Shown here: positions 26,719 through 35,846 of the stretch, piece by piece | Position numbering within the stretch: the stretch's first letter is position 1 | How the letters are laid out: every line of letters begins with the position of its first letter | Origin: an uncultured Dokdonia sp. | GTDB taxonomy: Bacteria; Bacteroidota; Bacteroidia; Flavobacteriales; Flavobacteriaceae | Direction: 5' to 3' | NCBI RefSeq assembly: GCF_947496725.1 | Contig: NZ_CANMDS010000001.1 | Coordinates: forward strand, 682,001-746,000 | Length of the DNA: 64,000 bases | Made by a program: the position numbers and the translations under genes | Notes under the pieces: generated by a model | What the model was told of the DNA's origin: nothing | What the model saw: only the letters and a program-made list of their open reading frames with translations | The model's database searches: none

Positions 26719-27671
26719 TATTCTTCTGGATAAATATCTTTTCTATAATGCTGGTCATCATCACCGGCAAGCATTTGGGTATAACTCTTATAGCGAGACC
26801 ACGGTATTTCATCATTTTCTAGCGCAGCTTTTACGGCACATTTTGGCTCTTCTAGGTGTAAGCAATTATTAAACTTACACTCACTCTTAAGAGCAAAAAA
26901 CTCAGGAAAGTAATCTCCTATTTCTTCGCGTTCCATATCTACAATACCAAAGCCTTTTATACCTGGTGTATCAATAATGCGCGCATCAAAACCTAGGTCA
27001 AACATCTCTGCAAAGGTGGTGGTGTGTTGCCCCTGGCTGTGCTGTACACTTATTTGTTTTGTCTTGAGGTCTAGTGTAGGCTCTATGGCGTTTACCAGCG
27101 TAGACTTACCTACACCAGAGTGTCCGGTAAACATACAGGTCTTACCTTCCATCATTTCCTTTACAGTATCTACATTTTTACCGGTAATGGCAGATATACC
27201 TACACACTCATACCCTATCTCACGATAGATAGCTGCTAGGTATCGTATCTCCAGTATTTCTTCTTCGTTATAAGTATCTATTTTATTAAAAAGCAATACT
27301 GCTTTTATGTGATATGCCTCTGCAGTAACTAGAAAACGATCTATAAATGCTGTAAACGTGGGTGGATTGTTAAGGGTTACCAGTAAGAAAACGGTATCTA
27401 CATTACTTGCTATGATGTGGGTTTGCTTAGAAAGATTTACAGACTTACGTACTATGTAATTTTCGCGCGGGTGTATGTTTGTAATCACACCAGTCTCTAC
27501 ATCACTTTTTGTATCTAGATCAAAATCTACCACGTCACCCACTGCAACAGGGTTTGTACTCTTGATTCCTTTAATACGGAACTTCCCTTTTATTCTACAT
27601 TCAAACCACCTCCCGTCTTCTGCCTTTACGGTATACCAACTCCCTGTAGATTTATAAACTGTTCCTGTCAT
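26718..27671 (-). CDS. rsgA: Ribosome small subunit-dependent GTPase A
   Basis: Circularly permuted GTPase for 30S maturation, 317 residues. N-terminal OB fold (~1-70), then G4 NKID, G1 GHSGVGKSTLVNAI, G3 DTPGIKGFG in the permuted order, and a C-terminal zinc knuckle with Cys/His in FALKSECKFNNCLHLEEPKCAV. All hallmarks present. Upstream of and overlapping dtd by one base, so co-expressed. Confidence 0.97.
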   Translation of the reverse strand: MTGTVYKSTGSWYTVKAEDGRWFECRIKGKFRIKGIKSTNPVAVGDVVDFDLDTKSDVETGVITNIHPRENYIVRKSVNLSKQTHIIASNVDTVFLLVTLNNPPTFTAFIDRFLVTAEAYHIKAVLLFNKIDTYNEEEILEIRYLAAIYREIGYECVGISAITGKNVDTVKEMMEGKTCMFTGHSGVGKSTLVNAIEPTLDLKTKQISVQHSQGQHTTTFAEMFDLGFDARIIDTPGIKGFGIVDMEREEIGDYFPEFFALKSECKFNNCLHLEEPKCAVKAALENDEIPWSRYKSYTQMLAGDDDQHYRKDIYPEE

Positions 27672-27813
27672 AGTGTATTGTGAGGTGTAAAAATAACCTC
27701 TTTTTTAATACTCCATAAACAAATGTGGTAAAGTCCGTAAATAATTGATCGATGTAGGAATTATCTCGTTAATTATGTTATTTTCGTCGCTTAATCAATC
27801 AAATTTATATTAA

Positions 27814-29463
27814 ATGAAAAAAGCATTTAACCTTTTATTCTTATTAGTTACCACTAGCTTAATGGCACAGCTAAATGTAGGTAGTGTGCAACTGGATTTT
27901 GGAGAAGATATTTCTGAAACTGAAGGAAACATTGTAAATATTGCTGGAGTAAAAAATGGCTTAATCCACACCTTATCAAAAAAGGGAAAAAAGTTTTACC
28001 TACAGACTTTTGACACCGACAGCAAAAAAAATGTAGCAAGTAAACTTTTAAAACTTGAAAAAATTAGAGACAACAAAGCTTATGTAGAGGATGTTGTCGT
28101 AATACAAGACAAAGCCTACGTGATGGCAACGTACTATAGCAAAAAAGATAAAACATATAATTTTGCTGCTTTAGAAATACTTGACGGTCTAGAGCTTGGT
28201 GCGCCTAGAGTTATCTTGTCTTCGCAAGTAGACAGCAGATCTAAGAAAGGTGTTTTCTTATTTGAAATGTCATATGATGAGATTAACTATATGGTAACTC
28301 ACGTTTATATAAACGACAAGAAAGAACTTCTTAGGTATGAGTTCTCTTTAGTAGATGCAAATATGAGTATTGTAAAGGAGGATGTAAACACCGTAAGCTT
28401 TGAAGATAGAAAAGATTTATTTTTTGATTTTGCAGATTTTGGAGTAAACGAAAATGGTGATGCTTTTATAGTATACACGGAGAGCTACAGAGATCGAAAA
28501 GCCAAAACCACAAAAAACAACATCACACTACAGACTTACTACAGAAATAAAAACTACGAATTAATTGAAACTAAAATCCCCCTCAATGGCAAGCGAGTAG
28601 TAAACTGTGATCTTATTTATACAGAAAATAGGATACAACTAGTAGGATTTTACTCAAAGCTAAGGAAGAGCGGAAGATCAGAATATAAGATAGAAGGAAT
28701 TTTTGATATTGCAGTAAACACAACAAATAACGCTATAGACAAGAAAGTTTTTAATGACTTCACGGTAGAAACTAAATCTAAACTCATAGGAGAAAGAAGA
28801 GCAAAAAAAGGTAAGAACCTCAAACCATTTTACAGAAATACAGATTTAATTGAAAGAGAAAATGGAGGAGTAATTGTACTTTCTGAGTATTTCTTTAAAA
28901 CCATAGGGAGATCTTCTGGAATAGGCATAGCAGGAGTAGGCATAAGTGCTACACCAGTTATATACGACACAAACGAAATTATTGTGACTGCCCTTAATGC
29001 AGATGGTACACTAGCCTGGAGTAATGTAATCCCTAAAGAACAAAAAGCAGCAATAAGTGTTATATCTGTAGGGCTTGTAGGTGGTGCCTCAAATGGATCT
29101 TTTTCGATATCTGCAGGAGTAATGTTTCCAGTTGCTTCTATGGGAGATGGTCCTGAGTACTTAAGCTCTATGCCATTTTACAAAGACAATAAATTAACTG
29201 TAATTGTAAATGATGACCCAAAGAACATAGGTATTACAAAAATGGATGATGTAAAAAAGGTAAGAAACATTAACAAAATGATTCCGGTAGCTTTTGAATT
29301 TGATGATGCTACAGGTAAAATGACTAGGATTGATCCTGAAGAATTTGAGAAAAGACAAATTGTGGTACGACCAGGAGTTGTTTATCCTATAAGTGAGAAT
29401 GAAACAATCATTTACGGCTCAAACAAGTCAGAAACTAAACTAGGTATCTTAAAAATAGATTAA
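27814..29463 (+). CDS. Secreted protein of unknown function
   Basis: 549 residues with signal peptide MKKAFNLLFLLVTTSLMA followed by QLNVGSVQLDFG. I do not recognise the family. It looks like a large beta-rich (propeller-like) periplasmic or surface protein: repeated KVYVMATYYSKKDKTYN-type hairpins and many aromatic/charged strands, plus a glycine/serine-rich stretch SVGLVGGASNGSFSISAGVMFPV around 425-450. No sorting tail. Single gene ending at a strong terminator; no clue to function from neighbours. Confidence 0.75.
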   Translation: MKKAFNLLFLLVTTSLMAQLNVGSVQLDFGEDISETEGNIVNIAGVKNGLIHTLSKKGKKFYLQTFDTDSKKNVASKLLKLEKIRDNKAYVEDVVVIQDKAYVMATYYSKKDKTYNFAALEILDGLELGAPRVILSSQVDSRSKKGVFLFEMSYDEINYMVTHVYINDKKELLRYEFSLVDANMSIVKEDVNTVSFEDRKDLFFDFADFGVNENGDAFIVYTESYRDRKAKTTKNNITLQTYYRNKNYELIETKIPLNGKRVVNCDLIYTENRIQLVGFYSKLRKSGRSEYKIEGIFDIAVNTTNNAIDKKVFNDFTVETKSKLIGERRAKKGKNLKPFYRNTDLIERENGGVIVLSEYFFKTIGRSSGIGIAGVGISATPVIYDTNEIIVTALNADGTLAWSNVIPKEQKAAISVISVGLVGGASNGSFSISAGVMFPVASMGDGPEYLSSMPFYKDNKLTVIVNDDPKNIGITKMDDVKKVRNINKMIPVAFEFDDATGKMTRIDPEEFEKRQIVVRPGVVYPISENETIIYGSNKSETKLGILKID

Positions 29464-29485
29464 CACCATACATCATTACAAAAAG

Positions 29486-29524
29486 AAGCCCTCTAGCAAT
29501 TTATAAACTGCTAGAGGGCTTTTT
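29486..29524. terminator. Bidirectional terminator
   Basis: AAGCCCTCTAGCA...TGCTAGAGGGCTTTTT between two convergent genes. Confidence 0.88.
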
Positions 29525-29546
29525 AATTAACAAATACAGTATAGAT

Positions 29547-30644
29547 TTAAGCTCCTTGCATCTGTGCCACTTTTTTCTGGTGGTTTATAGACTCTTGGTG
29601 CACGGCTTTAAACACACGTAAGATAAACTCCTCACTTAGGTTGTGTTGCTCTCCTTCTAGAATCATCTTCCCAAGGATCTCGTTCCAACGCTTTGTTTGT
29701 AGTATTGAGACATTATTTTCTGCCTTGAGCTCCCCTATTCCATCAGAGATTTTCATACGCTTCCCAAGGTTTTCAATAAGCTGGTGATCTATAACGTCTA
29801 TCTGAGTACGTAGTGTATTAAGTTTATTATTATACTCTACCTCTGTACCTACTTCTTTACGGATTTTTAAATCCTTCATCATCTGTACAAGCGTAGCTGG
29901 TGTGATTTGCTGTGCAGCATCACTCCAAGCGTTATCAGGATCATAGTGTGTCTCAACCATAAGACCATCATAGTTAAGATCAAGACCTGTCTGACATAAA
30001 TCGTGTATGATATCACGACGCCCTGCAATGTGTGAAGGGTCAAGAATTAATGGTAAATCTGGAAATTTATTCTGTAAATCTACAGCGATTTGCCACTCTG
30101 GATTGTTTCTGTAACGCGTCTTCTCGTATGTTGAGAATCCTCTGTGTATTACTCCAAGGTTTTTAATGTCTTGTGTGTAAAAACGCTCTACAGCTCCTAG
30201 CCACAATGCAAGGTCTGGGTTTACCGGGTTCTTGATAAGAACGGTTTTATCTGTTCCCTTAAGCGCCTCTGCAATATCTTGCACGATAAATGGAGATACC
30301 GTTGTACGTGCTCCTATCCATAAAATATCTATATCTGCCTCTAGTGCAAGATCTACGTGGTTTGCATTTGCCACCTCAGTAGTGGTAAGCATACCTGTTT
30401 CTTCTTTTGCTTTTTGAAGCCACTTAAGACCCAATGCACCTACCCCTTCAAAGTTTCCTGGGCGGGTTCTAGGCTTCCAGATACCGGCACGTAGTACCGT
30501 GGCATCTGTATCTTTAAGCTGGTGTGCAATTTTAAGCACCTGTGCTTCTGTCTCTGCGCTACAAGGTCCTGCTATCACGAGTGGGTGATCAAGGCCAAAA
30601 GCGTCTAACCAATTTCTAAGTTCTTTTTTATTTTCCATATTCAT
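29547..30644 (-). CDS. aroF: Bifunctional DAHP synthase / chorismate mutase
   Basis: Fusion of a KDPG-type 3-deoxy-7-phosphoheptulonate synthase (residues ~10-265; PCSAETEAQV, WKPRTRPGNFEG, ILDPSHIAGRR) and an AroQ-type chorismate mutase (~275-350; LNTLRTQIDVIDHQLIENLGKRM). It provides the entry step and the branch step to prephenate; this pairing in Bacteroidota fits feedback sensing through the mutase domain. 365 residues. Last gene of pheA-aminotransferase-tyrA-aroF; a palindrome copy separates it from tyrA. The aroF symbol is approximate. Confidence 0.93.
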   Translation of the reverse strand: MNMENKKELRNWLDAFGLDHPLVIAGPCSAETEAQVLKIAHQLKDTDATVLRAGIWKPRTRPGNFEGVGALGLKWLQKAKEETGMLTTTEVANANHVDLALEADIDILWIGARTTVSPFIVQDIAEALKGTDKTVLIKNPVNPDLALWLGAVERFYTQDIKNLGVIHRGFSTYEKTRYRNNPEWQIAVDLQNKFPDLPLILDPSHIAGRRDIIHDLCQTGLDLNYDGLMVETHYDPDNAWSDAAQQITPATLVQMMKDLKIRKEVGTEVEYNNKLNTLRTQIDVIDHQLIENLGKRMKISDGIGELKAENNVSILQTKRWNEILGKMILEGEQHNLSEEFILRVFKAVHQESINHQKKVAQMQGA

Positions 30645-30674
30645 TTAATTTGTGCCGCTTTGGGCTTGTGATTC

Positions 30675-30690
30675 CGCTTTCGCGAAAGCG
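30675..30690. repeat. Iterated palindrome copy 9 (perfect)
   Basis: Perfect 16-mer in the 51-bp gap between tyrA and aroF, i.e. inside a polycistronic message. Confidence 0.92.
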
Positions 30691-30695
30691 TAAAA

Positions 30696-31547
30696 CTATT
30701 TTATTCCGTTTAATATTTCTTTTATGTGGTTTGTATTTTCCATCTCATTGTGTACTCCTGTATAATCTTCGGCTTCCAAAAGGGATTTGAAATCATTGAG
30801 ATTTGCAATGTACTCTGTGAGTGTTTCTAATACGTTATCTCTATTTTGTTTAAAGATAGAGGTCCAGGTCACGGGATTACTTTTTGCAAGACGTACCGTA
30901 GATGCAAACCCACTGCCCGCCATATCAAAAATATCACGTTCATTCTTCTCCTTATCTATGACCGTTTTACCTAGCATAAATGCACTTATGTGTGACAGGT
31001 GGCTCATATATGCAATGTGCTTATCGTGAGAAACTGGATCCATATAACGCATACGCATTCCCATATTTTTAAAAAGGTCAAGCACTGGCTCTTGGAGCTT
31101 AAATGCAGTTTTTTCTACCTCACAAACGATGTTTGTTTTTCCCTCATAAAGACCAGTAATTGCCGCACTAGGACCAGAAAACTCGGTTCCCGCGATGGGA
31201 TGACACGCTAGAAAGTTTCGGCGTTTAGGGTGATTTGTTACAACCTCACAAATAGCTTGTTTTGTTGAGCCCATATCTATCACTACAGTATCATCATTTA
31301 TTATGTTAAGAACGTCTGGTAGCACGTGTATCGCTACATCTACTGGTATTGCTAGTACAACCAGGTCTGCTTTTGCAACATCCTCTAGTACACCCGCCTT
31401 ATCTATAAAGCCTAACGTTAGTGCTTCATCAAGATGTCCTTTACTGGCATCTATACCACACACGGTTGCTTCTGGCAACTGCGCGCGCAAATCTCGTGCA
31501 AAAGAGCCTCCTATAAGCCCTACCCCTATGATACAAATGTCTTTCAT
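30696..31547 (-). CDS. tyrA: Prephenate dehydrogenase
   Basis: Oxidises prephenate to 4-hydroxyphenylpyruvate in tyrosine synthesis. 283 residues. NAD site IIGVGLIGGSFARDL at the N-terminus, VVIDMGSTKQ, HPIAGTEFSGPSAA and the C-terminal helical SHLSHISAFMLGKT segment with catalytic His. No ACT domain. Downstream of the aminotransferase by about 75 bp. Confidence 0.94.
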   Translation of the reverse strand: MKDICIIGVGLIGGSFARDLRAQLPEATVCGIDASKGHLDEALTLGFIDKAGVLEDVAKADLVVLAIPVDVAIHVLPDVLNIINDDTVVIDMGSTKQAICEVVTNHPKRRNFLACHPIAGTEFSGPSAAITGLYEGKTNIVCEVEKTAFKLQEPVLDLFKNMGMRMRYMDPVSHDKHIAYMSHLSHISAFMLGKTVIDKEKNERDIFDMAGSGFASTVRLAKSNPVTWTSIFKQNRDNVLETLTEYIANLNDFKSLLEAEDYTGVHNEMENTNHIKEILNGIK

Positions 31548-31621
31548 TTATCTTTATTTCTACACTTTTATTTGAAAATCAACACCTTACACTTGTTAAT
31601 TAACAATATTCAGCTTTCTTA

Positions 31622-32767
31622 TTACTTTACTCTCTCTATAGCTTCTTTTATTTGTTCTTCCTTTACACAGAGGCTAAAACGTATATAGCCAGCTCCCATC
31701 GTCCCAAAAATGGTTCCTGGTGTGATAAATATGTATTTCTCTAGTAGCATCTTATCTATAAATGCTTCGGCGTCTATACCTGATGGCAACTTTGCCCATA
31801 CAAAGAGTCCTACTTGGTTACTATCATAACTACACCCTAGCGTTTCTACTAGTTTAAAAACAAGAGCACGCCTTTGTGCGTAGATACCATTAATATGATC
31901 AAACCAATCTTTACCAAGACCTAGTGCTGCAATGGCTCCTTTTTGAATACCATAAAACATCCCGCTATCCATATTAGATTTTACACGTAATATGTGACCT
32001 ATATGAGTTGCACTACCTAGCACCATCCCCACGCGCCAGCCTGCCATATTATATGTTTTACTTAAACTATTAAGCTCTAGCGCTACATCCATAGCTCCCG
32101 GCACTGCAAGCAATGACTGTGGGTTGTCATTAAGTATAAAACTATATGGGTTGTCGTTTATAACAAGAATATCTTGCGCTTTTGCAAAGGCGATTAATTC
32201 TTCAAAAAAGCCATCTGGCACCTTTGTGCCTGTAGGCATATGCGGGTAGTTTACCCACATTAATTTTACTTGTGACAGGTCCTGCTTTGCCAGTTCTTTA
32301 AGGTCTGGTAACCATCCATTTCCTGCAGTTAAATCATAGGTAAGCGCTTCTGCCTCTACGAGTCGTGTTACTGCCGCATAACTAGGGTACCCAGGATTAG
32401 GAAATAACACCTTGTCTCCAGGATTTAAAAAAGCCATAGAGATATGCATAATCCCTTCTTTTGACCCCATTAATGGTAAGATCTCGGTATCTGCTTGCGC
32501 AGTGACTCCATAATTATCTTTATAAAAAGTAGCCATTGCCTCTCTTAGTGCTGGTATACCGGTATAGCTTTGGTACTGATGTGCAACACTATCGTGCAAG
32601 CCCTTGAGCATTGCAGCTACTGCTGCTGGAGGTGCTGGCATATCTGGACTGCCTATACCCATATTAATCACAGGGTGACCAGCAGCTATGAGACCACGTA
32701 CTTCTTTTAACTTTTTTGAGAAGTAGTACTCTTTAGTTTCTTGTAATCTATTTGCTGGCTTACTCAT
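31622..32767 (-). CDS. Class I aminotransferase of the aromatic operon
   Basis: PLP enzyme, 381 residues. MGIGSPDMPAP at the N-terminus, NPGYPSYAAV, NYPHMPTGTK, NDNPYSFI and the Schiff-base lysine in ELNSLSKTYNMAGWRVG. Sits between pheA (4-nt ATGA overlap) and tyrA, so the likely job is the last transamination of phenylpyruvate and hydroxyphenylpyruvate. General aspartate or LL-diaminopimelate aminotransferases share these motifs, so specificity is by context. Confidence 0.88.
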   Translation of the reverse strand: MSKPANRLQETKEYYFSKKLKEVRGLIAAGHPVINMGIGSPDMPAPPAAVAAMLKGLHDSVAHQYQSYTGIPALREAMATFYKDNYGVTAQADTEILPLMGSKEGIMHISMAFLNPGDKVLFPNPGYPSYAAVTRLVEAEALTYDLTAGNGWLPDLKELAKQDLSQVKLMWVNYPHMPTGTKVPDGFFEELIAFAKAQDILVINDNPYSFILNDNPQSLLAVPGAMDVALELNSLSKTYNMAGWRVGMVLGSATHIGHILRVKSNMDSGMFYGIQKGAIAALGLGKDWFDHINGIYAQRRALVFKLVETLGCSYDSNQVGLFVWAKLPSGIDAEAFIDKMLLEKYIFITPGTIFGTMGAGYIRFSLCVKEEQIKEAIERVK

Positions 32768-33582
32768 TGCTTCTGATTTTTATAGGCACCTAATACTTTA
32801 AAATCTTTTGCCATAAGTGAGACTAAAGTGGTTGCTTTCTTAAAACTTTCTACGCTATCAAAAGTGACATCTACAAAGAAGGCATACTCCCAAGGTTTCT
32901 CTATGATAGGCATAGATTGAATTTTTGTGAGATTCATCTTGCAATCACTTAGCACGTTAAGAATCGTTGCCAGGCTCCCACGCTTGTGGTCTGTCGTAAA
33001 TCGCAGTGATGCTTTGTTTATAACCCCTTCGGCTTCTTTTCCATTTTTATTAAGGATAAAAAAGCGAGTAGCATTCTCATCTACGGTTTGTATAGATGAC
33101 TTAATGATTGATAAATCATAGATTTCGGCCGCTGTCGTGCTTGCAATGGCGGCAATACCCGTTAGATTGCGTTCTTTTATTTCTCTTGCCACGCCCGCCG
33201 TATCTGTATCTTCTACCAGTTTTATAGATGGGTAGTCTCTAAAAAACTGTCTACATTGCAATATTGCCATAGGGTGTGACCATACTTCTTTTATGGTAGT
33301 AAGATCTTGCCCTTTGAGCGCCATTAAGTTGTGTTGTATATCTAGGTAGTACTCTCCTTCTATAGTTAGGTTATGATCATCTAGTAGGGCATAGTTAGGT
33401 AATATGGCTCCTGCTATGGTGTTTTCTATTGCCATCACGGCATCATCTACCTCACCATCTAGTAACGCATCTACCAGTCTAGGGAAAGACATACACTCCA
33501 GCACCTCCACATCTGCCCCAAAAAACTCTTGAGCTACCTTGTGGTGAAATGATCCTTGTACGCCTTGTATCGCTACTTTCAT
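32764..33582 (-). CDS. pheA: Prephenate dehydratase
   Basis: Makes phenylpyruvate from prephenate. 272 residues: catalytic domain (1-185) with VQGVQGSFHHKVAQEFF, AIENTIAGAI and the NATRFFIL tail holding the TRF motif, then an ACT regulatory domain (~195-272) for phenylalanine feedback (KRGSLATILNVLSDCKMNLTKI region, quoted in part). First gene of the operon, and preceded by the attenuator at 33650-33786. No fused chorismate mutase; that activity is supplied by aroF in the same operon. Confidence 0.95.
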   Translation of the reverse strand: MKVAIQGVQGSFHHKVAQEFFGADVEVLECMSFPRLVDALLDGEVDDAVMAIENTIAGAILPNYALLDDHNLTIEGEYYLDIQHNLMALKGQDLTTIKEVWSHPMAILQCRQFFRDYPSIKLVEDTDTAGVAREIKERNLTGIAAIASTTAAEIYDLSIIKSSIQTVDENATRFFILNKNGKEAEGVINKASLRFTTDHKRGSLATILNVLSDCKMNLTKIQSMPIIEKPWEYAFFVDVTFDSVESFKKATTLVSLMAKDFKVLGAYKNQKQ

Positions 33583-33649
33583 AATCTGTTTTCTATAGAT
33601 GATTTGTAATCACCTTTCTAAATTTTATTTTACTTGAATTGACTCCAAT

Positions 33650-33685
33650 AAAAAAGTCCTGATAAAAAATTTTATCAGGACTTTT
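33650..33685 (-). terminator. Attenuator terminator of the aromatic operon
   Basis: Minus strand AAAAGTCCTGATAAA (33685-33671) pairs with TTTATCAGGACTTTT (33666-33652), followed by T and A residues. It lies after the leader peptide and 67 bases before pheA, so it stops transcription before the operon. An upstream copy of ATCAGGA (33727-33721) can pair with the left arm TCCTGAT and prevent it. Confidence 0.85.
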
Positions 33686-33705
33686 CTAGTTTTGAGTATG
33701 TCTAA

Positions 33706-33786
33706 TTACTGCAATACCAATCCTGATCTCTTCTTAAAAAAGAAGAAATAAAAAAAGTTGTTCCAATAATAAACTTGCGTTTGCAT
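33706..33786 (-). CDS. Phe/Tyr-rich leader peptide of the pheA operon
   Basis: A 26-codon frame too short for ordinary gene calling. ATG at 33786, stop TAA at 33706. The peptide contains the run YYWNNFFYFFFF (10 aromatic residues of 12) followed by KKRSG. The aromatic codons overlap one arm of a hairpin (TCTTCTT...AAGAAGA) that competes with the antiterminator. It ends about 20 bases before the terminator arm. This is the classical layout of ribosome-mediated attenuation: starvation for Phe/Tyr stalls the ribosome, the antiterminator forms and pheA is transcribed. Candidate promoter: TTTG near 33838 with TACATTAG (33811-33804). Confidence 0.88.
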   Translation of the reverse strand: MQTQVYYWNNFFYFFFFKKRSGLVLQ

Positions 33787-33905
33787 ATTCAATTCTTAGA
33801 CTGCTAATGTAGAAAAAAAATCTAATGAGAACCGACAAACCATCTCTTTTGCGAAATAAATTTTTATAACCTCTTTTTATTACGGAATTCATAATGGTTT
33901 TGAGT

Positions 33906-33923
33906 ACGCTTTCGCGAAAGCGT
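33906..33923. repeat. Iterated palindrome copy 10 (perfect)
   Basis: ACGCTTTCGCGAAAGCGT, 18-bp perfect palindrome between the divergent pheA leader and gldA. Confidence 0.92.
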
Positions 33924-34117
33924 CATTACCCACCCATTACACCTCACACACCACAAACCTAATCTCCCCATTATAAGGCCACTATCTCACCGCAACACGG
34001 TTATAAACTCAAAAACACCTAACCGTTACCTCATAAAAAGACATACACACATCACATAACACCCTTAGATTACAAGAAACTCGTGACTGTTACGTTTTAT
34101 GCTCATCCCTTATTTAC

Positions 34118-34125
34118 TAACTTTG
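34118..34125 (+). promoter_or_regulatory. -7 promoter box of gldA
   Basis: TAACTTTG, exact TAnnTTTG, 21 bases before the gldA ATG. Confidence 0.6.
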
Positions 34126-34145
34126 TGTAAGAACAAAATCATCAT

Positions 34146-35042
34146 ATGTCTATCCAAGTACACGGAATTACAAAAACCTATGGCACTCAGAAAGCGCTAG
34201 ATGATATCTCATTTACACTTAGTAAAGGTGAGATAGTAGGTTTTCTAGGTCCTAACGGTGCCGGTAAAAGTACAATGATGAAAATCTTAACCACCTACCT
34301 CACTCCTACTCAAGGTACCGCTCAAGTAAACTCGTACGACACGCGTAAGGAGGTACAACAGGTACGTAGCGCTGTAGGCTATCTCCCAGAGCACAACCCG
34401 CTATATCTAGAGATGTATGTAAAGGAGTACCTCGCTTTTAATGCAGGTATATATAAGGTAAGCAAAGAGCGCATAGCAGAGGTGATACAGCTCACAGGAC
34501 TCACTCCAGAAGCACATAAAAAAATAAGCCAACTCTCAAAAGGGTATCGCCAGCGTGTAGGTCTTGCCACGGCACTGCTGCACGACCCAGAAGTGCTTAT
34601 ACTAGATGAGCCTACTACGGGTCTAGACCCTAACCAGTTGCTAGAGATACGTAGCCTTATAAAAAATATAGGGCAACACAAGACCATATTAATGAGCACT
34701 CACATTATGCAAGAGGTAGAAGCCATTTGTGACCGCGTGATTATTATTAATAAGGGACAGATTGTAGCAGATAGAAAGATGAGCGAGCTACGAGATGGCG
34801 AGCAGCAAGTGGTTATAGTAGAGTTTGACTACCGCGTAGAAGAAGTTGCGCTAAGCAGGCTAGATAAGGTAGCCAGTGTGAAAAACACGACAGGCTTCAC
34901 CTATGAGATTACCTTTGCCACGCAAGAGGATATGCGTGCAAACGTGTTTGACTTTGCACACGATAATGAGCTCAAGATCTTACAGCTCAACCAGAAAAAC
35001 GCCAGTCTCGAGAGTCTTTTTACAGAATTGACCGGAAAATAA
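34146..35042 (+). CDS. gldA: Gliding-motility ABC transporter ATPase GldA
   Basis: ATP-binding subunit, 298 residues. Walker A GPNGAGKS (~37-44), Q loop region GYLPEHNPLY, signature LSKGYRQRVG, Walker B LILDEPTTGLDP and the switch His. The LPEHNPLYLEMYVKEYLAF stretch and C-terminal extension are typical of GldA, which works with GldF and GldG (not in this window) in gliding motility of flavobacteria. Family assignment beyond ABC-2-type ATPase relies on resemblance to GldA. Confidence 0.87.
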   Translation: MSIQVHGITKTYGTQKALDDISFTLSKGEIVGFLGPNGAGKSTMMKILTTYLTPTQGTAQVNSYDTRKEVQQVRSAVGYLPEHNPLYLEMYVKEYLAFNAGIYKVSKERIAEVIQLTGLTPEAHKKISQLSKGYRQRVGLATALLHDPEVLILDEPTTGLDPNQLLEIRSLIKNIGQHKTILMSTHIMQEVEAICDRVIIINKGQIVADRKMSELRDGEQQVVIVEFDYRVEEVALSRLDKVASVKNTTGFTYEITFATQEDMRANVFDFAHDNELKILQLNQKNASLESLFTELTGK

Positions 35043-35074
35043 GTGCCAACTGTTTTATAATTAAAAGAATAATG

Positions 35075-35082
35075 TATCTTTG
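35075..35082 (+). promoter_or_regulatory. -7 promoter box of rpsO
   Basis: TATCTTTGCA, an exact TAnnTTTG box as seen before highly expressed genes of this phylum; 58-base leader to rpsO. Confidence 0.65.
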
Positions 35083-35139
35083 CACGCTGATAGAGACACT
35101 ATCACGACATACATCGATCTCATTTAAAACAATATTGGA

Positions 35140-35409
35140 ATGTATTTATCAAAAGAAGCAAAAGAAGAAATTTTCGCAAAGCACGGAAAAGGGAAAAACG
35201 ATACTGGATCTGCAGAGGGTCAAATCGCTTTATTCACGCACCGTATCACACACTTAACTGAGCACTTAAAGAAAAACCGTAAGGATTATAACACTGAGCG
35301 TTCACTAGTAATGCTGGTAGGTAAGCGTCGTTCTTTACTTGATTACTTAAAGAAAAAAGACGTACTACGTTACAGAGCTATTATTAAGGAGCTAGGTATC
35401 CGTAAATAA
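35140..35409 (+). CDS. rpsO: 30S ribosomal protein S15
   Basis: 89 residues, the standard length. MYLSKEAKEEIFAKHGKGKNDTGSAEGQIALFTHRI and the RRSLLDYLKKKD rRNA-binding helix are unmistakable (quoted in part). Precedes pnp as in many bacteria, but here a strong terminator and 450 bp separate the two, so they are not simply co-transcribed. Confidence 0.98.
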   Translation: MYLSKEAKEEIFAKHGKGKNDTGSAEGQIALFTHRITHLTEHLKKNRKDYNTERSLVMLVGKRRSLLDYLKKKDVLRYRAIIKELGIRK

Positions 35410-35418
35410 GAATTTTTT

Positions 35419-35447
35419 AAAAAAGGGAGCTTCACGGCTCCCTTTTT
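35419..35447 (+). terminator. Terminator after rpsO
   Basis: AAAAAGGGAGC-ttcacg-GCTCCCTTTTT. Confidence 0.9.
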
Positions 35448-35479
35448 CTATATATTTAATACCGATGTTTTGAGAGGTA

Positions 35480-35492
35480 CGCTTACGCGAAA
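35480..35492. repeat. Iterated palindrome copy 11 (degenerate)
   Basis: CGCTTACGCGAAA, same central change as copy 5. Confidence 0.55.
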
Positions 35493-35781
35493 TTTCAAAA
35501 CGGATCAAATTCTGAAAACACATTAGTACACAACCATAAAGGTTACTTACTAAAACTTCAGATTTTCGCCTTAAGGCAAGACATATTACATAAGACCTTT
35601 TGTATGATTACATATCATAACAAAACGGCAGAGAAAGCTTTCACAGCTAGTTTTTCATTGGTGTCCGATTTTTGGGAAGTAACTACCCATTTATCATCCC
35701 GTATCTGTTTGAGATACATCAACTACACAACACAACGACACTATGAATACCCACGAAGGGTGTTCTGAACTATTAACACTT

Positions 35782-35794
35782 TTTCGCGAAAGCG
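35782..35794. repeat. Iterated palindrome copy 12 (partial)
   Basis: TTTCGCGAAAGCG in the pnp leader region. Confidence 0.65.
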
Positions 35795-35827
35795 GGATTA
35801 TAGCAATCCTCATACCGCGAGAAAATT

Positions 35828-35846
35828 TTCCCGATATACTCGGGAA
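35828..35846 (+). promoter_or_regulatory. Hairpin in the pnp leader
   Basis: TTCCCGA-tatac-TCGGGAA, a 7-bp stem ending 15 bases before the pnp ATG, overlapping or adjoining the ribosome site. In E. coli, pnp is autoregulated through a leader stem; this could be an analogous site, by inference only. Confidence 0.5.

Larger units (their letters stand above)
33587..34145. other. pheA-gldA intergenic region
   Basis: Holds the pheA leader peptide and attenuator (33650-33786), palindrome copy 10 (33906-33923) and the gldA promoter (34118-34125). In 33930-34110 I see only AC-rich unstructured DNA. Confidence 0.6.
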
